Shown: positions 8,708-16,818 of the stretch, piece by piece | Layout of the letters: each line of letters opens with the position of its first letter | Numbering within the stretch: the first letter of the stretch is position 1 | NCBI RefSeq assembly: GCF_014696065.1 | Contig: NZ_JACJPL010000027.1 | Span: 434,001-498,000, forward strand | Direction of reading: 5' to 3' | DNA from: Leptolyngbya sp. FACHB-261 | GTDB taxonomy: Bacteria; Cyanobacteriota; Cyanobacteriia; FACHB-261 | Length of the DNA: 64,000 nt | Notes under the pieces: generated by a model | What the model was told of the DNA's origin: nothing | Database searches by the model: none | What the model saw: only the letters and a program-made list of their open reading frames with translations | Made by a program: the position numbers and the translations under genes

Positions 8708-11524
8708 TTAACAGTCAACACAAATTGGTATCTCAGAGTTTGAGAAAGCCGCTAGTGGCAAGGTTAACCAGAAAGTCGTGCCAGACTGTGGCGCGCTAGT
8801 TACTCCAATCTGCCCACCATGAGCAGTAATAATTTGGCGGCAAAGGTAAAGCCCTAAACCGAGGCCAGTCGAGCGGCGACGATTAGAATCTCGAATATAA
8901 AGCTCAAATAGATCCTTGCATTCTGCTTCGGTCATACCCACGCCGTTGTCATGTATAGTGCAGCGAACCATTGAACCTTCAACGGTTGCAGCCAAGGTCA
9001 ACTCTAATCCCGGTGGATTGTGTTTAATCGCGTTGATAATTAAGTTCTCAAAAACCTGTCGCAAGCGATTGGGATCGGCCTTGACAGGGGGTAAATGGAG
9101 GTCAATTCGGTTAATCGAAGTCACTTGATTTTTGAGCAGTAAAGGCCGGGCCTCATCAAGTGTTTCCTGGACCAAAGCCCACAGTTGTAAAGGCTCGGTA
9201 GAGGCGGCAGCACCCTGGCCTTGGCCTGAGTGCGTCTCCAGAAGCGAGTTGATTAAGTTGAGCTGGCAGTCACTACCTTGAATCATTCGCTCTAGAACCG
9301 AACGGGGAATTGATACAGAGTCTCCTGGTTTATTTAGCAAACTACGCAGGACCATCAGGGAGCCCATAACAGGCGTCCGTAGGTCATGGGAAACAGCATG
9401 GAGAAAAACATCTTTGAGCCGGTTTAGTTCCTGGAGTTCCTGCATTTTCTGCTGGAGTTGCGCAGTACGCTCCTCTACCTGGCGCTCTAGATTTGTATTG
9501 AGGGTTTGAACCTGTTGGAATAAGTTTGCCTGCTGCATCGCAATTGCAACTTGGGTCGCTAATTGTTCCAGTAAATCAATCTCAAAGGGTTGCCAATGGC
9601 GGGTCTGAGAGCATTGATGGGCGACCAGCATACCGTATAACTGATCATCTAAAATAATAGATACACCTACACTAGCCTTAACTTGGTAACGCGCAAAATA
9701 CTGAGCACGGATAGGGGAAACAGTTACTTGTGTAACGTCATCTATGGACTGAATGCACCCTTGTTTGAAAGTTGTATTTAATTCCTTGAGGCGAAGAGCC
9801 TGTGCACCTAACACGGGTAACCACTCGGATCCAACTGATTCAACGACTACCTCACCTTGCAAATCTGCATCAATTCGGCAGATAAATACTCGATCCGCTT
9901 GAAGAAATTGTCGAACCTCTGCCACGGTTGTCTGGAGAATCTGATCGAGGTCCAGAGATTGCCGGATTCGAAGGGCCATCTCGGCCAGCAGCCGATCGCG
10001 CTCAACAGCAGTACGGAGTTGAGTATCTGCCTGTTTGCGCTCAGTAATATCGCGCATGATCGCTAGTGCTTCATCCTCGCCGTGAGCCACAATACGGGCT
10101 TCATAGTCACGCAAATTGCCCTGCTTCAATAGCTGATATTCAAAGGTCTGGAGCCTCTTAGTTTGTAGAGCCTGCTCAATCGCTTGCATCCGTTGTTCAG
10201 CAACCGCCAGTGGCAGAACATCGTATACACTTCGGTTAAGCATCAGATCTGATGGCACAGCAAACTCGTTTTCACTAGCTGCTCTAAAATCAATATAGGT
10301 ACCGTCTCTGCGAATACGAAACATAAGGTCAGGAATGGCATCCAGCAAAGCTCGATTTTGAGATTGGCTTTGCCGTAGCTCTTCTTCCGCTTGCTTACGT
10401 TTAGTGATGTCTAGCAGCAATCCATTCCAGAGAATATTGCCATTAGTTTGTCTCTCCGGACGCGATGCAAACTGTACCCATTTCAACCGACCAGAGGGAG
10501 TTTTCAACCGTCCCTCCCAGTTAAGCGGTTCTAAGCTTTGAGCAGAAAGATTTACTGCTTGCTCATAAGCTTCACGATCACCTGGATGGATTAAGTTAAC
10601 AATCTGGGTAAAATCAGCTTGCAATGTTTCAGGCTCTAGCTCTAACAGTTGTCGACAACCAGAGCTAACAAACAACACGGACCGAAGGCCATCAGAGCGG
10701 CGTAGAACTTGATAGATAACACCAGGAACATTGGCTGCGATGCACTGAAGCTGCGCCCCGCTTTGACGTAAAGCCTGCTCAGTCTGACGATAAGCAGTAG
10801 TTTTTCCCAAATTTGTCGCTACGGTTTTTAAAACTTCGATTTCAGATTCGAACCAACGGCGTGCCAAACCAGAGCCAAACCCCAAGCAGCCCCAAAATCG
10901 CTCTTCCACAAAAACAGGAATCAGTAAGATTGAGGTAATTTCATTCAGTACGAATTGTCTTTGGGCAGATTCAGGTAATTCATCGATTTCTCCCACTACG
11001 CAATTGCCAGTTAAAAGTTGATCGTACGAATCGCCCAAACTCGACCGTGATAGAACCCAAAACTGGTTATCAAGCTCAGTCTGTATCTGGTTGAATTTAT
11101 TGGATTGAATTGTGTGCTGACGTTGCCACACAAATTGTGGGATTAGTGCTGGCTCACCAGGCTCTGACTGAGAACGTACTGTGAAGAAATAAGCACTGTC
11201 GCTTTCAGTTGCTTGTCCTAAGGTCTCAAGAATTTGCTGAACAGCAATTGTAGAACCTTCACCATTCAGCAATTGATGAGTTGCCTGAACAATCCCCTGC
11301 AACAAACGATTTGATGCCCGGTCTTTATCCTGTTGCCAGATCTGATTCACTGCTGCTTCGGCAACTCGAGTCATTGGCTCAACAGCATTTAAGAGTTGCA
11401 TCAACCGTTGAAAAGCAGTCTCGTCCTGACAGCAATCTCGTAAAGCGTTGAGGTAAGCGGGATCAGAGAACATGTTTTGCCTGGACAACCAACAGCACTT
11501 TGGCATGAAACTGCTGCTTGACAT
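8708..11524 (-). CDS. Soluble sensor histidine kinase, GAF-PAS-PAS-GAF-HisKA-HATPase
   Basis: A 938-residue cytoplasmic kinase with no membrane helix. Order: N-terminal helical part, GAF (about 75-245), two PAS domains (about 255-380 and 385-495), a phytochrome-type GAF (about 515-675), coiled coil, HisKA with the phospho-acceptor H713 (AVSHDLRTPVMG), and HATPase_c (NLIINAIKHN, DNGVGM, GLGLGLYLC). The second GAF has the phytochrome/cyanobacteriochrome backbone (GCIQSIDDV, KASVGVSIILDDQLYG, VAHQCSQTRHW) but reads SPIRAQ where bilin-binding members have a Cys-His pair, so covalent chromophore binding is unlikely. The start may be ATG 11473 rather than 11524. A NarL-type regulator gene lies 455 bases upstream on the same strand, a plausible partner. 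Confidence 0.9.
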   Translation of the reverse strand: MSSSSFMPKCCWLSRQNMFSDPAYLNALRDCCQDETAFQRLMQLLNAVEPMTRVAEAAVNQIWQQDKDRASNRLLQGIVQATHQLLNGEGSTIAVQQILETLGQATESDSAYFFTVRSQSEPGEPALIPQFVWQRQHTIQSNKFNQIQTELDNQFWVLSRSSLGDSYDQLLTGNCVVGEIDELPESAQRQFVLNEITSILLIPVFVEERFWGCLGFGSGLARRWFESEIEVLKTVATNLGKTTAYRQTEQALRQSGAQLQCIAANVPGVIYQVLRRSDGLRSVLFVSSGCRQLLELEPETLQADFTQIVNLIHPGDREAYEQAVNLSAQSLEPLNWEGRLKTPSGRLKWVQFASRPERQTNGNILWNGLLLDITKRKQAEEELRQSQSQNRALLDAIPDLMFRIRRDGTYIDFRAASENEFAVPSDLMLNRSVYDVLPLAVAEQRMQAIEQALQTKRLQTFEYQLLKQGNLRDYEARIVAHGEDEALAIMRDITERKQADTQLRTAVERDRLLAEMALRIRQSLDLDQILQTTVAEVRQFLQADRVFICRIDADLQGEVVVESVGSEWLPVLGAQALRLKELNTTFKQGCIQSIDDVTQVTVSPIRAQYFARYQVKASVGVSIILDDQLYGMLVAHQCSQTRHWQPFEIDLLEQLATQVAIAMQQANLFQQVQTLNTNLERQVEERTAQLQQKMQELQELNRLKDVFLHAVSHDLRTPVMGSLMVLRSLLNKPGDSVSIPRSVLERMIQGSDCQLNLINSLLETHSGQGQGAAASTEPLQLWALVQETLDEARPLLLKNQVTSINRIDLHLPPVKADPNRLRQVFENLIINAIKHNPPGLELTLAATVEGSMVRCTIHDNGVGMTEAECKDLFELYIRDSNRRRSTGLGLGLYLCRQIITAHGGQIGVTSAPQSGTTFWLTLPLAAFSNSEIPICVDC

Positions 11525-11979
11525 CTCTTAAGGTAAGGTGTTCAGCAGGAATCAAACCTCATCCGGGCGACTCACCTGACAGGGTGATTGCCGGTTTTAG
11601 GGGTTCAATGGCCAACATATCTAACCCAGCAGGGGCAATAGGCGCCACACCCTGTGAGCAACTATAACTAACCTTGCTGAATGCTCCGTCGCTACTACGA
11701 GCAGCGAGGCGGGCAGCAAAGCTCTCCTAGATGGGGCTATTCCCGCAGGTTTCAGAAGCGGGCTAGGACTGGTGGTGCTCCTACGGCTTTAGCTCGCGAC
11801 AATGCCAGGCGGCCTACCTTGCTAGCCGTCGATGGGATTTAATGAGCACAAAAGCTTGTAGTTGACCCTTCAGGGCCCTACCAGTCGCCATAGTTACCCT
11901 ATCAGTATCAGTAGAGGCCACGAGTCGGAGTCAATCTGTGTAGAGATAAATGCTTAGTGAAAAGTTCTTTGTTACGATG
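11525..11979. other. 455-base intergenic region with dispersed repeat copy 2
   Basis: The only recognisable element is the repeat at 11559-11588 (see 6591-6620). The rest shows no ribosome-binding site plus ORF, no strong hairpin and no RNA gene that I can identify. Confidence 0.5.
11559..11588. repeat. Dispersed repeat copy 2
   Basis: CCTCATCCGGGCGACTCACC continuing CTGACAGGGTGAT; it matches copy 1 at 6591-6620 with about five differences in 30 bases. It lies about 35-65 bases upstream of the histidine kinase start, on the opposite strand orientation relative to that gene. Confidence 0.5.
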
Positions 11980-12669
11980 TTACACAATTCCAGAACGCAG
12001 GGCTACAACAGCTGCCTGGACGCGATCGTCGACAGCTAGTTTATTCATAATTCCACGAACGTGAGTTTTCACAGTATTGGGGCTGAGGTAAAGTGCTTCA
12101 GCAATCTGGGGGTTACTGTAGCCTTCAACCATCAGTTTCAGCACCTCCAATTCCCTTTGAGAGAGCAGCCCCACGTTGCTGCTTGGCGTCGGCGGCTTGA
12201 GGTGCTCAATCACTCGACGCGCAATCTGAGGATCTAAATAGGTTGCCCCTTCTTGAGCTGCTGTGATCGCGGCAATCAAGCGGTCCACACTAGCGCCCTT
12301 GATGCAGTAGGCATCAGCACCGCTGGAGAGGGCAGCGATAATTTCAGTATCGGCAGTATGGGATGTCAACATCACAACGCGCACTTCTGGCAACGCCGCT
12401 TTAATCTGAGCCGTAGCAGCAATGCCATCAAGCCGTGGCAGGCCGATATCCATCACGACTAAATCCGGCTTCAGCTTGAGCGCTGCTTCCACGCCTAAGT
12501 AGCCATCCTCAGCCTGACCGACAATCGTCAAATGAGGAATGTCCTCTAGAGATTGCTCTAGGCCCAGTTGCATCATGGGGTCGTCTTCGACAATCAAGAC
12601 CCGCAGTGGTGGCAGTTCCGAAGTTGTGTTAGCAGGAGACTTGGTCTCAGGGGGCATGGACTCAACCAC
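11980..12669 (-). CDS. NarL/FixJ-type response regulator
   Basis: A 229-residue two-domain regulator. The receiver domain spans about residues 22-140, with the acidic pair in VLIVEDDP, the phospho-acceptor D74 (VVMDIGLPRLDG), the Thr/Ser switch (MLTSHTAD) and the lysine in AYCIKGAS. A LuxR-type helix-turn-helix follows (LSQRELEVLKLMVEGYSNPQ, then LSPNTVKTHVRGIMNKLAV). Phosphorylation presumably promotes dimer DNA binding. The first 20 residues are a Pro/Ser/Thr-rich leader; ATG 12657 is an alternative start. The nearest kinase gene is the soluble GAF/PAS kinase downstream on the same strand, so they may form a pair (inference). Confidence 0.92.
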   Translation of the reverse strand: MVESMPPETKSPANTTSELPPLRVLIVEDDPMMQLGLEQSLEDIPHLTIVGQAEDGYLGVEAALKLKPDLVVMDIGLPRLDGIAATAQIKAALPEVRVVMLTSHTADTEIIAALSSGADAYCIKGASVDRLIAAITAAQEGATYLDPQIARRVIEHLKPPTPSSNVGLLSQRELEVLKLMVEGYSNPQIAEALYLSPNTVKTHVRGIMNKLAVDDRVQAAVVALRSGIV

Positions 12670-13261
12670 AATCGGGATATTGCAAGATTACCCTGTCGGG
12701 CGATGCGAGAGACGGGTCAGATGGGCTAAATGAGCTCTCACGATTGAGGCTAGAAGCCTTACACTAGACAGTACGCATTTTACGGCGCAGGTCCGAGTTG
12801 TCCCGGAGGAAAATCCCAAGCCATCCAAGTTCCCTCCAGCCTAGCAATCGACCCTTCGCAGGGTTTCCTCAACTATGGGGTTTTGACTCAGATAGGCATT
12901 GAAAGCTATTTAACGCTGACTGCTGTTCATCTGTGACTAAGTGGTGGTCTATCTACTCAGTACCAAGTATTAATTGATACCCGTATATACCGCTAGGTAG
13001 AACTGAAATCGGTGAATCGAAAAGATTACAAAACTGTATGTTCTCGGATTGGGTTAGTCCAAAACTGGCATAGTATGTTCTTAGAAGGTTAAGGCTCTCG
13101 ATACGAAGTCTTAATTCCTAGCTGAGTCAGTTCAGGGCTTGAGCTCAGCGAATCCTTTGACACTATACTGTTCTGTGCTCGGTCAGCTACCGCCGGGCTG
13201 GTTCCCTGGGCGCATTAAATACCCAATCAAGTCAATCTTGTACAGGCCAAGGAGCTACGTC
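12670..13261. other. 590-base intergenic region
   Basis: AT-rich in its right half, which is consistent with promoters for the regulator (minus) and the small gene at 13262 (plus). I see no conserved RNA, no strong hairpin and no convincing ORF before the AAGGAG at 13249. Confidence 0.4.
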
Positions 13262-13453
13262 ATGCTGGAAGGGAAGATCAGCCCTATCGATTCTGTGTCA
13301 GAGGCCGGTGCTGACCATCTGATTTTCGCGACCGAGGCAGGGGACTACACCATCGACTGCTATCCCTATGCTGTGCGTGGAACCCTAGTTGCGGCTCTAT
13401 TGTCTGTCAGTTTTTGGACCAGTGTCAGCGCAGTTTTGTGGCTGGTACTTTAA
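13262..13453 (+). CDS. Small tail-anchored membrane protein
   Basis: A 63-residue protein with a strong ribosome-binding site: AAGGAG at 13249-13254, seven bases before the ATG. Residues 1-40 are soluble and acidic (MLEGKISPIDSVSEAGADHL), with a pattern suggestive of a small beta domain (LIFATEAGDYTIDCYPYAVR). Residues 42-63 are one hydrophobic helix running to the C-terminus (LVAALLSVSFWTSVSAVLWLVL). The frame stays open upstream to TTG 13139 but the SD fixes the start. I do not recognise the family. It precedes another tiny gene and a terminator-like hairpin in the same direction. Confidence 0.55.
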   Translation: MLEGKISPIDSVSEAGADHLIFATEAGDYTIDCYPYAVRGTLVAALLSVSFWTSVSAVLWLVL

Positions 13454-13508
13454 GACTGGATATCAGTCGATGTTGCAGTTTTTCCAGATGATTGGATGAG
13501 GTTTTGAT

Positions 13509-13655
13509 ATGATGGGTATCCCTGATAGCATTAGCTCAGAGCAACTATTCGAGTTCTGGCTTGGTGCGGCCTCTGAGTTTACTTCAGAGGAGAAAACGAT
13601 TCTGATTCATGCCTTTAAGGTTCTAAACAATTCTACTGAGATGGTATGGTCTTGA
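13509..13655 (+). CDS. 48-residue hypothetical protein
   Basis: Begins MMGIPDSISSEQLFEFWLG and continues with SEEKTILIHAFKVLNN; predicted helical and acidic. A ribosome-binding site TGAGG (13497-13501) lies seven bases before the ATG. It starts 55 bases after the small membrane protein gene and is followed by a terminator-like hairpin at 13781-13809, so the two may form one short transcript. No family recognised; below the usual length cut-offs. Confidence 0.4.
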   Translation: MMGIPDSISSEQLFEFWLGAASEFTSEEKTILIHAFKVLNNSTEMVWS

Positions 13656-14345
13656 GCTAGTCATTCTACCTATTGCTTCACCTATAAGTAGAGGCGAACT
13701 CAGGCTAGCTTATTTAATTTCAGGGTTTTTGGCATAGACCTTCTTCTAAATTCTTTCTAATCTCAACAGATTTTGACTCTGCAGAAGTGCTTAGCGCTTC
13801 TGCTTTTTTCATGGTTCTAAACGCAGGTTGCTCGGATAGTTGCAGAGGAGAACGCACAGATGCAGTTAATCGCCTCAAAAACTGTGGTTCAAGGCACATT
13901 TTGCACTTTTCTTTTTGACTGGTCCCTTTAGTGGGTAGCGGCGTAGGGGCTAGGACAATTCCCTAAGCAAAGTCTGCAAAGATCGCTAGGCTGAGGTGGT
14001 CTTGGCAAAGCCAGGAGTGGAGTTTTACTAGAGCCCTCTGCCGTAAGGTCTTACACCCAAGCAACGCTTCTTAACTGTCTAGCTATAATTTCTTAAGCTT
14101 TGTAGAGAGTGTTTGAACTTTTATAGCCACAGGTTGGGTCTAGGAAGCAAAACCCATCGCATTCTGACTTAGTGCAGATGAGTGTGTGGTATTTGTTTGA
14201 GAGAATCCAACTACTATTCTCCCTTTGCAACCTAAATGCCTTGCTCAATGGAGAGTGCCCTAACCGACATGGTGAGGTGCCGCTGTCAGTAGTTGCGGAC
14301 AGTTGTAATTGAGCTTGATGACCTCAAAGGTACAGACACTTCCGG
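13656..14345. other. 690-base region before the amino-acid ABC operon
   Basis: It contains the terminator at 13781-13809 and a small perfect dyad GTAAG-GT-CTTAC at 14043-14054. About 530 bases lie between that terminator and the transporter start. I could not recognise a riboswitch or an NtcA site (GTA-N8-TAC). Confidence 0.4.
13781..13809 (+). terminator. Rho-independent terminator
   Basis: GCAGAAGTGC-TTA-GCGCTTCTGC forms a 10-bp stem with one G-U pair and is followed by TTTTTT. It would end a transcript from the small genes at 13262-13655. Confidence 0.65.
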
Positions 14346-15191
14346 ATGCAGATGAGACGCCGTAAACTCCTGTTCAACATTGCGCTAGCTTCGATGTCTG
14401 CGATGACAATCGTTGCTGGTTGTAGCAATTCCTCTAGCAACACAGCACCAGGAACTTCACCAGGGGCAACCTCAGGAGCGTCGCCACAGTCGGGGGCAGC
14501 TGCTACACCGAAGGGGACGCTCACTATGGTTACCTCAGCTGATTACCCCCCTTTTGAGTCAATCGACACAGCCAGTGGCGGTCAGATTGTTGGTTTTGAT
14601 GTTGACATTGCTAATTACGTTGGCGAAAAGCTGGGGTATGAAATCAAGGTTGTCAACCAAGACTTCAATGGTCTGATCCCTGCTCTACAAGCTGGACGGG
14701 CTGACTTTGTGATGGCTGGTATGACTCCAACTGAAGAGCGTTTGAAGAGTGCTGACTTCTCAACGATCTACTACCAGGCTAAGAACACTATTGTTGCTAA
14801 AAAAGGCAGCAACTACATCAATTATGATGCTCTTGCTGGTAAGAGGGTAGCCGTTCAGTTAGGTTCAATCCAGGAGAACGAGGCGAAGAAAGCGGCTGAA
14901 AAAGTTCAAGGGCTGACTGTTGTACCGCTCAACCGGATTGGCGAAATTATCCAAGAAATCAAAGCAAACCGTATTGACGGAGCCATTATTGAGGACACAG
15001 TTGCCAAAGGCTACATAGAATCTAACCCAGATCTAGAATTCAATACTGTCGAGACAGAAGGTCCTTCAGGTTCTGCGATTGCCTTTCCTAAGGGCTCACC
15101 GCTGGTAAGCGACTTTAATCGAGTTCTTGAGGAGATGAAGTCCAGTGGCGAGATTGACCGACTGGCAAAGAAGTGGTTTGAAAAGCAGTAG
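14346..15191 (+). CDS. Amino-acid ABC transporter substrate-binding lipoprotein
   Basis: Periplasmic binding protein of the SBP_bac_3 family, 281 residues. It has a basic leader, hydrophobic core and lipobox VAGC (Cys at about 27), then a Ser/Ala/Pro linker, then the two-lobe domain: DYPPFESIDT, GFDVDIANYVGEKLG, GRADFVMAGMTPTEERL, VAVQLGSIQE, DGAIIEDTVAKGY. These are the usual ligand-contact regions of polar amino-acid binders (glutamine, histidine, arginine class); the exact ligand cannot be read. It is the first gene of a three-gene importer operon, 17 bases before the permease. Confidence 0.93.
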   Translation: MQMRRRKLLFNIALASMSAMTIVAGCSNSSSNTAPGTSPGATSGASPQSGAAATPKGTLTMVTSADYPPFESIDTASGGQIVGFDVDIANYVGEKLGYEIKVVNQDFNGLIPALQAGRADFVMAGMTPTEERLKSADFSTIYYQAKNTIVAKKGSNYINYDALAGKRVAVQLGSIQENEAKKAAEKVQGLTVVPLNRIGEIIQEIKANRIDGAIIEDTVAKGYIESNPDLEFNTVETEGPSGSAIAFPKGSPLVSDFNRVLEEMKSSGEIDRLAKKWFEKQ

Positions 15192-15208
15192 GTCAACGGC
15201 GGGTTGCG

Positions 15209-15868
15209 ATGAATCTAGATTTCTCTCGAATTCTGCCTAATATTCCCTACATCTTGGCGGGAATATGGGTTACGTTGCAGTTCACCTTCATATCGGCGTT
15301 TTTGGGCTTTATCTGGGGGACTGTCCTCTCCCTATTCAAAATCTCTAGCATCAAACCGCTCTATTGGTTTGGTATGGCCTACACCTCTGTTTTTAGAGGG
15401 ACGCCGCTAATTCTGCAATTAACTCTGGTCTACTTCGCAACTCCACAGCTAGTTGGCTACAATATCACCCCCCTACAGGCAGGGGTGATTGCCTTCTCAC
15501 TCAACTCAGGCGCCTATATCTCAGAGACGATTCGGGCAGGTATTTTGGCAGTAGACAAGGGCCAGAAAGAAGCAGCGATGTCTTTGGGTGTGCCTTACCG
15601 TCTGACGATGAAGGATATCATCCTGCCTCAAGCTTTCAAAAACATTCTGCCTGCTCTGGTCAATGAGAGTATCGCGCTTCTCAAAGATTCAGCCCTGGTT
15701 TCAGTGATTGGTGTGGCGGATCTTCTACGCCGCGCCAACATCGTCGCAGCCGAGAAATTTATCTACTTTGAACCCCTGTTGTTAGTAGGTGTTATCTACT
15801 ACCTCATGGTGATCACGTTGACTCTAGGCGCAAATCGATTAGAAAGGAGGCTTCGGCGCAGTGATTAG
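15209..15868 (+). CDS. Amino-acid ABC transporter permease
   Basis: HisM/GlnP-type inner-membrane permease, 219 residues, with about five hydrophobic segments. The coupling loop [20 protein letters not shown] (about 130-150) is the EAA motif that docks with the ATPase. RGTPLILQL near residue 65 is the typical family stretch. The gene overlaps the ATPase gene by 8 bases. One permease gene suggests a homodimeric channel. Confidence 0.93.
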   Translation: MNLDFSRILPNIPYILAGIWVTLQFTFISAFLGFIWGTVLSLFKISSIKPLYWFGMAYTSVFRGTPLILQLTLVYFATPQLVGYNITPLQAGVIAFSLNSGAYISETIRAGILAVDKGQKEAAMSLGVPYRLTMKDIILPQAFKNILPALVNESIALLKDSALVSVIGVADLLRRANIVAAEKFIYFEPLLLVGVIYYLMVITLTLGANRLERRLRRSD

Positions 15869-16583
15869 AGTAGAAAGCCTATACAAATCTTTCGGTCGTC
15901 TTAAGGTTCTACAAGATATTTCTACTGAGATCAGAAAAGGTGAGGTGGTAGCTATTATTGGGCCTTCTGGGTCTGGTAAATCTACCTTCCTACGGTGCAT
16001 GAATCTGCTTGAGGTGCCAACCCAAGGCCGGGTTTACATCGACGGTAAGGACATTACTTCAGCGAAAACGGACATCCTAAAAGTGCGGCAACGGGTGGGG
16101 ATGGTGTTCCAGCACTTCCATCTGTTTCCCCATATGACCACGCTCAAGAATGTCACTTATGCCCCCAAGAGAGTTAAGCATGTGTCGAGTGAAACGGCGC
16201 GTGAGCAAGGGATGAAACTGCTGACCCGAGTTGGTCTTGCAGACAAAGCTGATGTTTACCCCTCTAAGTTGTCGGGCGGACAGAAACAACGGGTAGCAAT
16301 TGCTCGGGCATTGGCGATGGAACCAGAAGTCATGCTGTTTGATGAACCGACTTCCGCCCTTGACCCTGAGATGGTGAAAGAGGTTTTAGAGGTGATTCAA
16401 TCCCTCGCCGACACGGGCATCACAATGGCAATTGTGACCCACGAAATGGGCTTTGCCCGTAAAGTGGCCGATCGAATTTTGTTCTTAGACGCTGGCCGTT
16501 TGGCAGAGGACGCACCGCCCAGCGAATTTTTTACTCACCCTCAATGCGAGCGAGCTAAACAGTTCTTGCAAAAGATGCTGTAA
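15861..16583 (+). CDS. Amino-acid ABC transporter ATP-binding protein (GlnQ type)
   Basis: A 240-residue ABC ATPase starting at GTG 15861, with a very strong ribosome-binding site (AAAGGAGG) inside the permease gene. Walker A is GPSGSGKST (33-41), Q-loop VFQHFHLF, signature [15 protein letters not shown], Walker [15 protein letters not shown] and H-loop VTHEMGFA. The sequence is closest to GlnQ/ArtP/HisP-type importer ATPases. It energises the permease encoded just upstream. Confidence 0.94.
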   Translation: MIRVESLYKSFGRLKVLQDISTEIRKGEVVAIIGPSGSGKSTFLRCMNLLEVPTQGRVYIDGKDITSAKTDILKVRQRVGMVFQHFHLFPHMTTLKNVTYAPKRVKHVSSETAREQGMKLLTRVGLADKADVYPSKLSGGQKQRVAIARALAMEPEVMLFDEPTSALDPEMVKEVLEVIQSLADTGITMAIVTHEMGFARKVADRILFLDAGRLAEDAPPSEFFTHPQCERAKQFLQKML

Positions 16584-16674
16584 CTTGTCAGTTTTGTCGC
16601 CAGTTTAGCTTCTTGGCCGACCAGATAGAAAGCAGTATTGAAATCCTCAAAAGAACTGCCAAGATGAGGGCCAG

Positions 16675-16698
16675 TCACTAGGGCCAGGTACCTAGTGA
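16675..16698. terminator. Inverted repeat between converging ABC operon and chlH
   Basis: TCACTAGG-GCCAGGTA-CCTAGTGA, perfect 8-bp arms with an 8-base loop. No T-run; a candidate shared terminator or a binding site. Confidence 0.35.
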
Positions 16699-16818
16699 TG
16701 TTTGTCAACGATGTTTGCTATGGCCCAAGCTCTAGCCAGAGACGTTATGGCTACCCGCTGAGAGAACCGAGCAGCTTCATTTTGGCATGACCCTATTCAG
16801 CTGGGTATTGAATGGCTC

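Noticed and set aside
14043-14054. GTAAGGTCTTAC as an NtcA site for the amino-acid transporter
   Set aside because: The spacing is GTA-N6-TAC, not the required N8.
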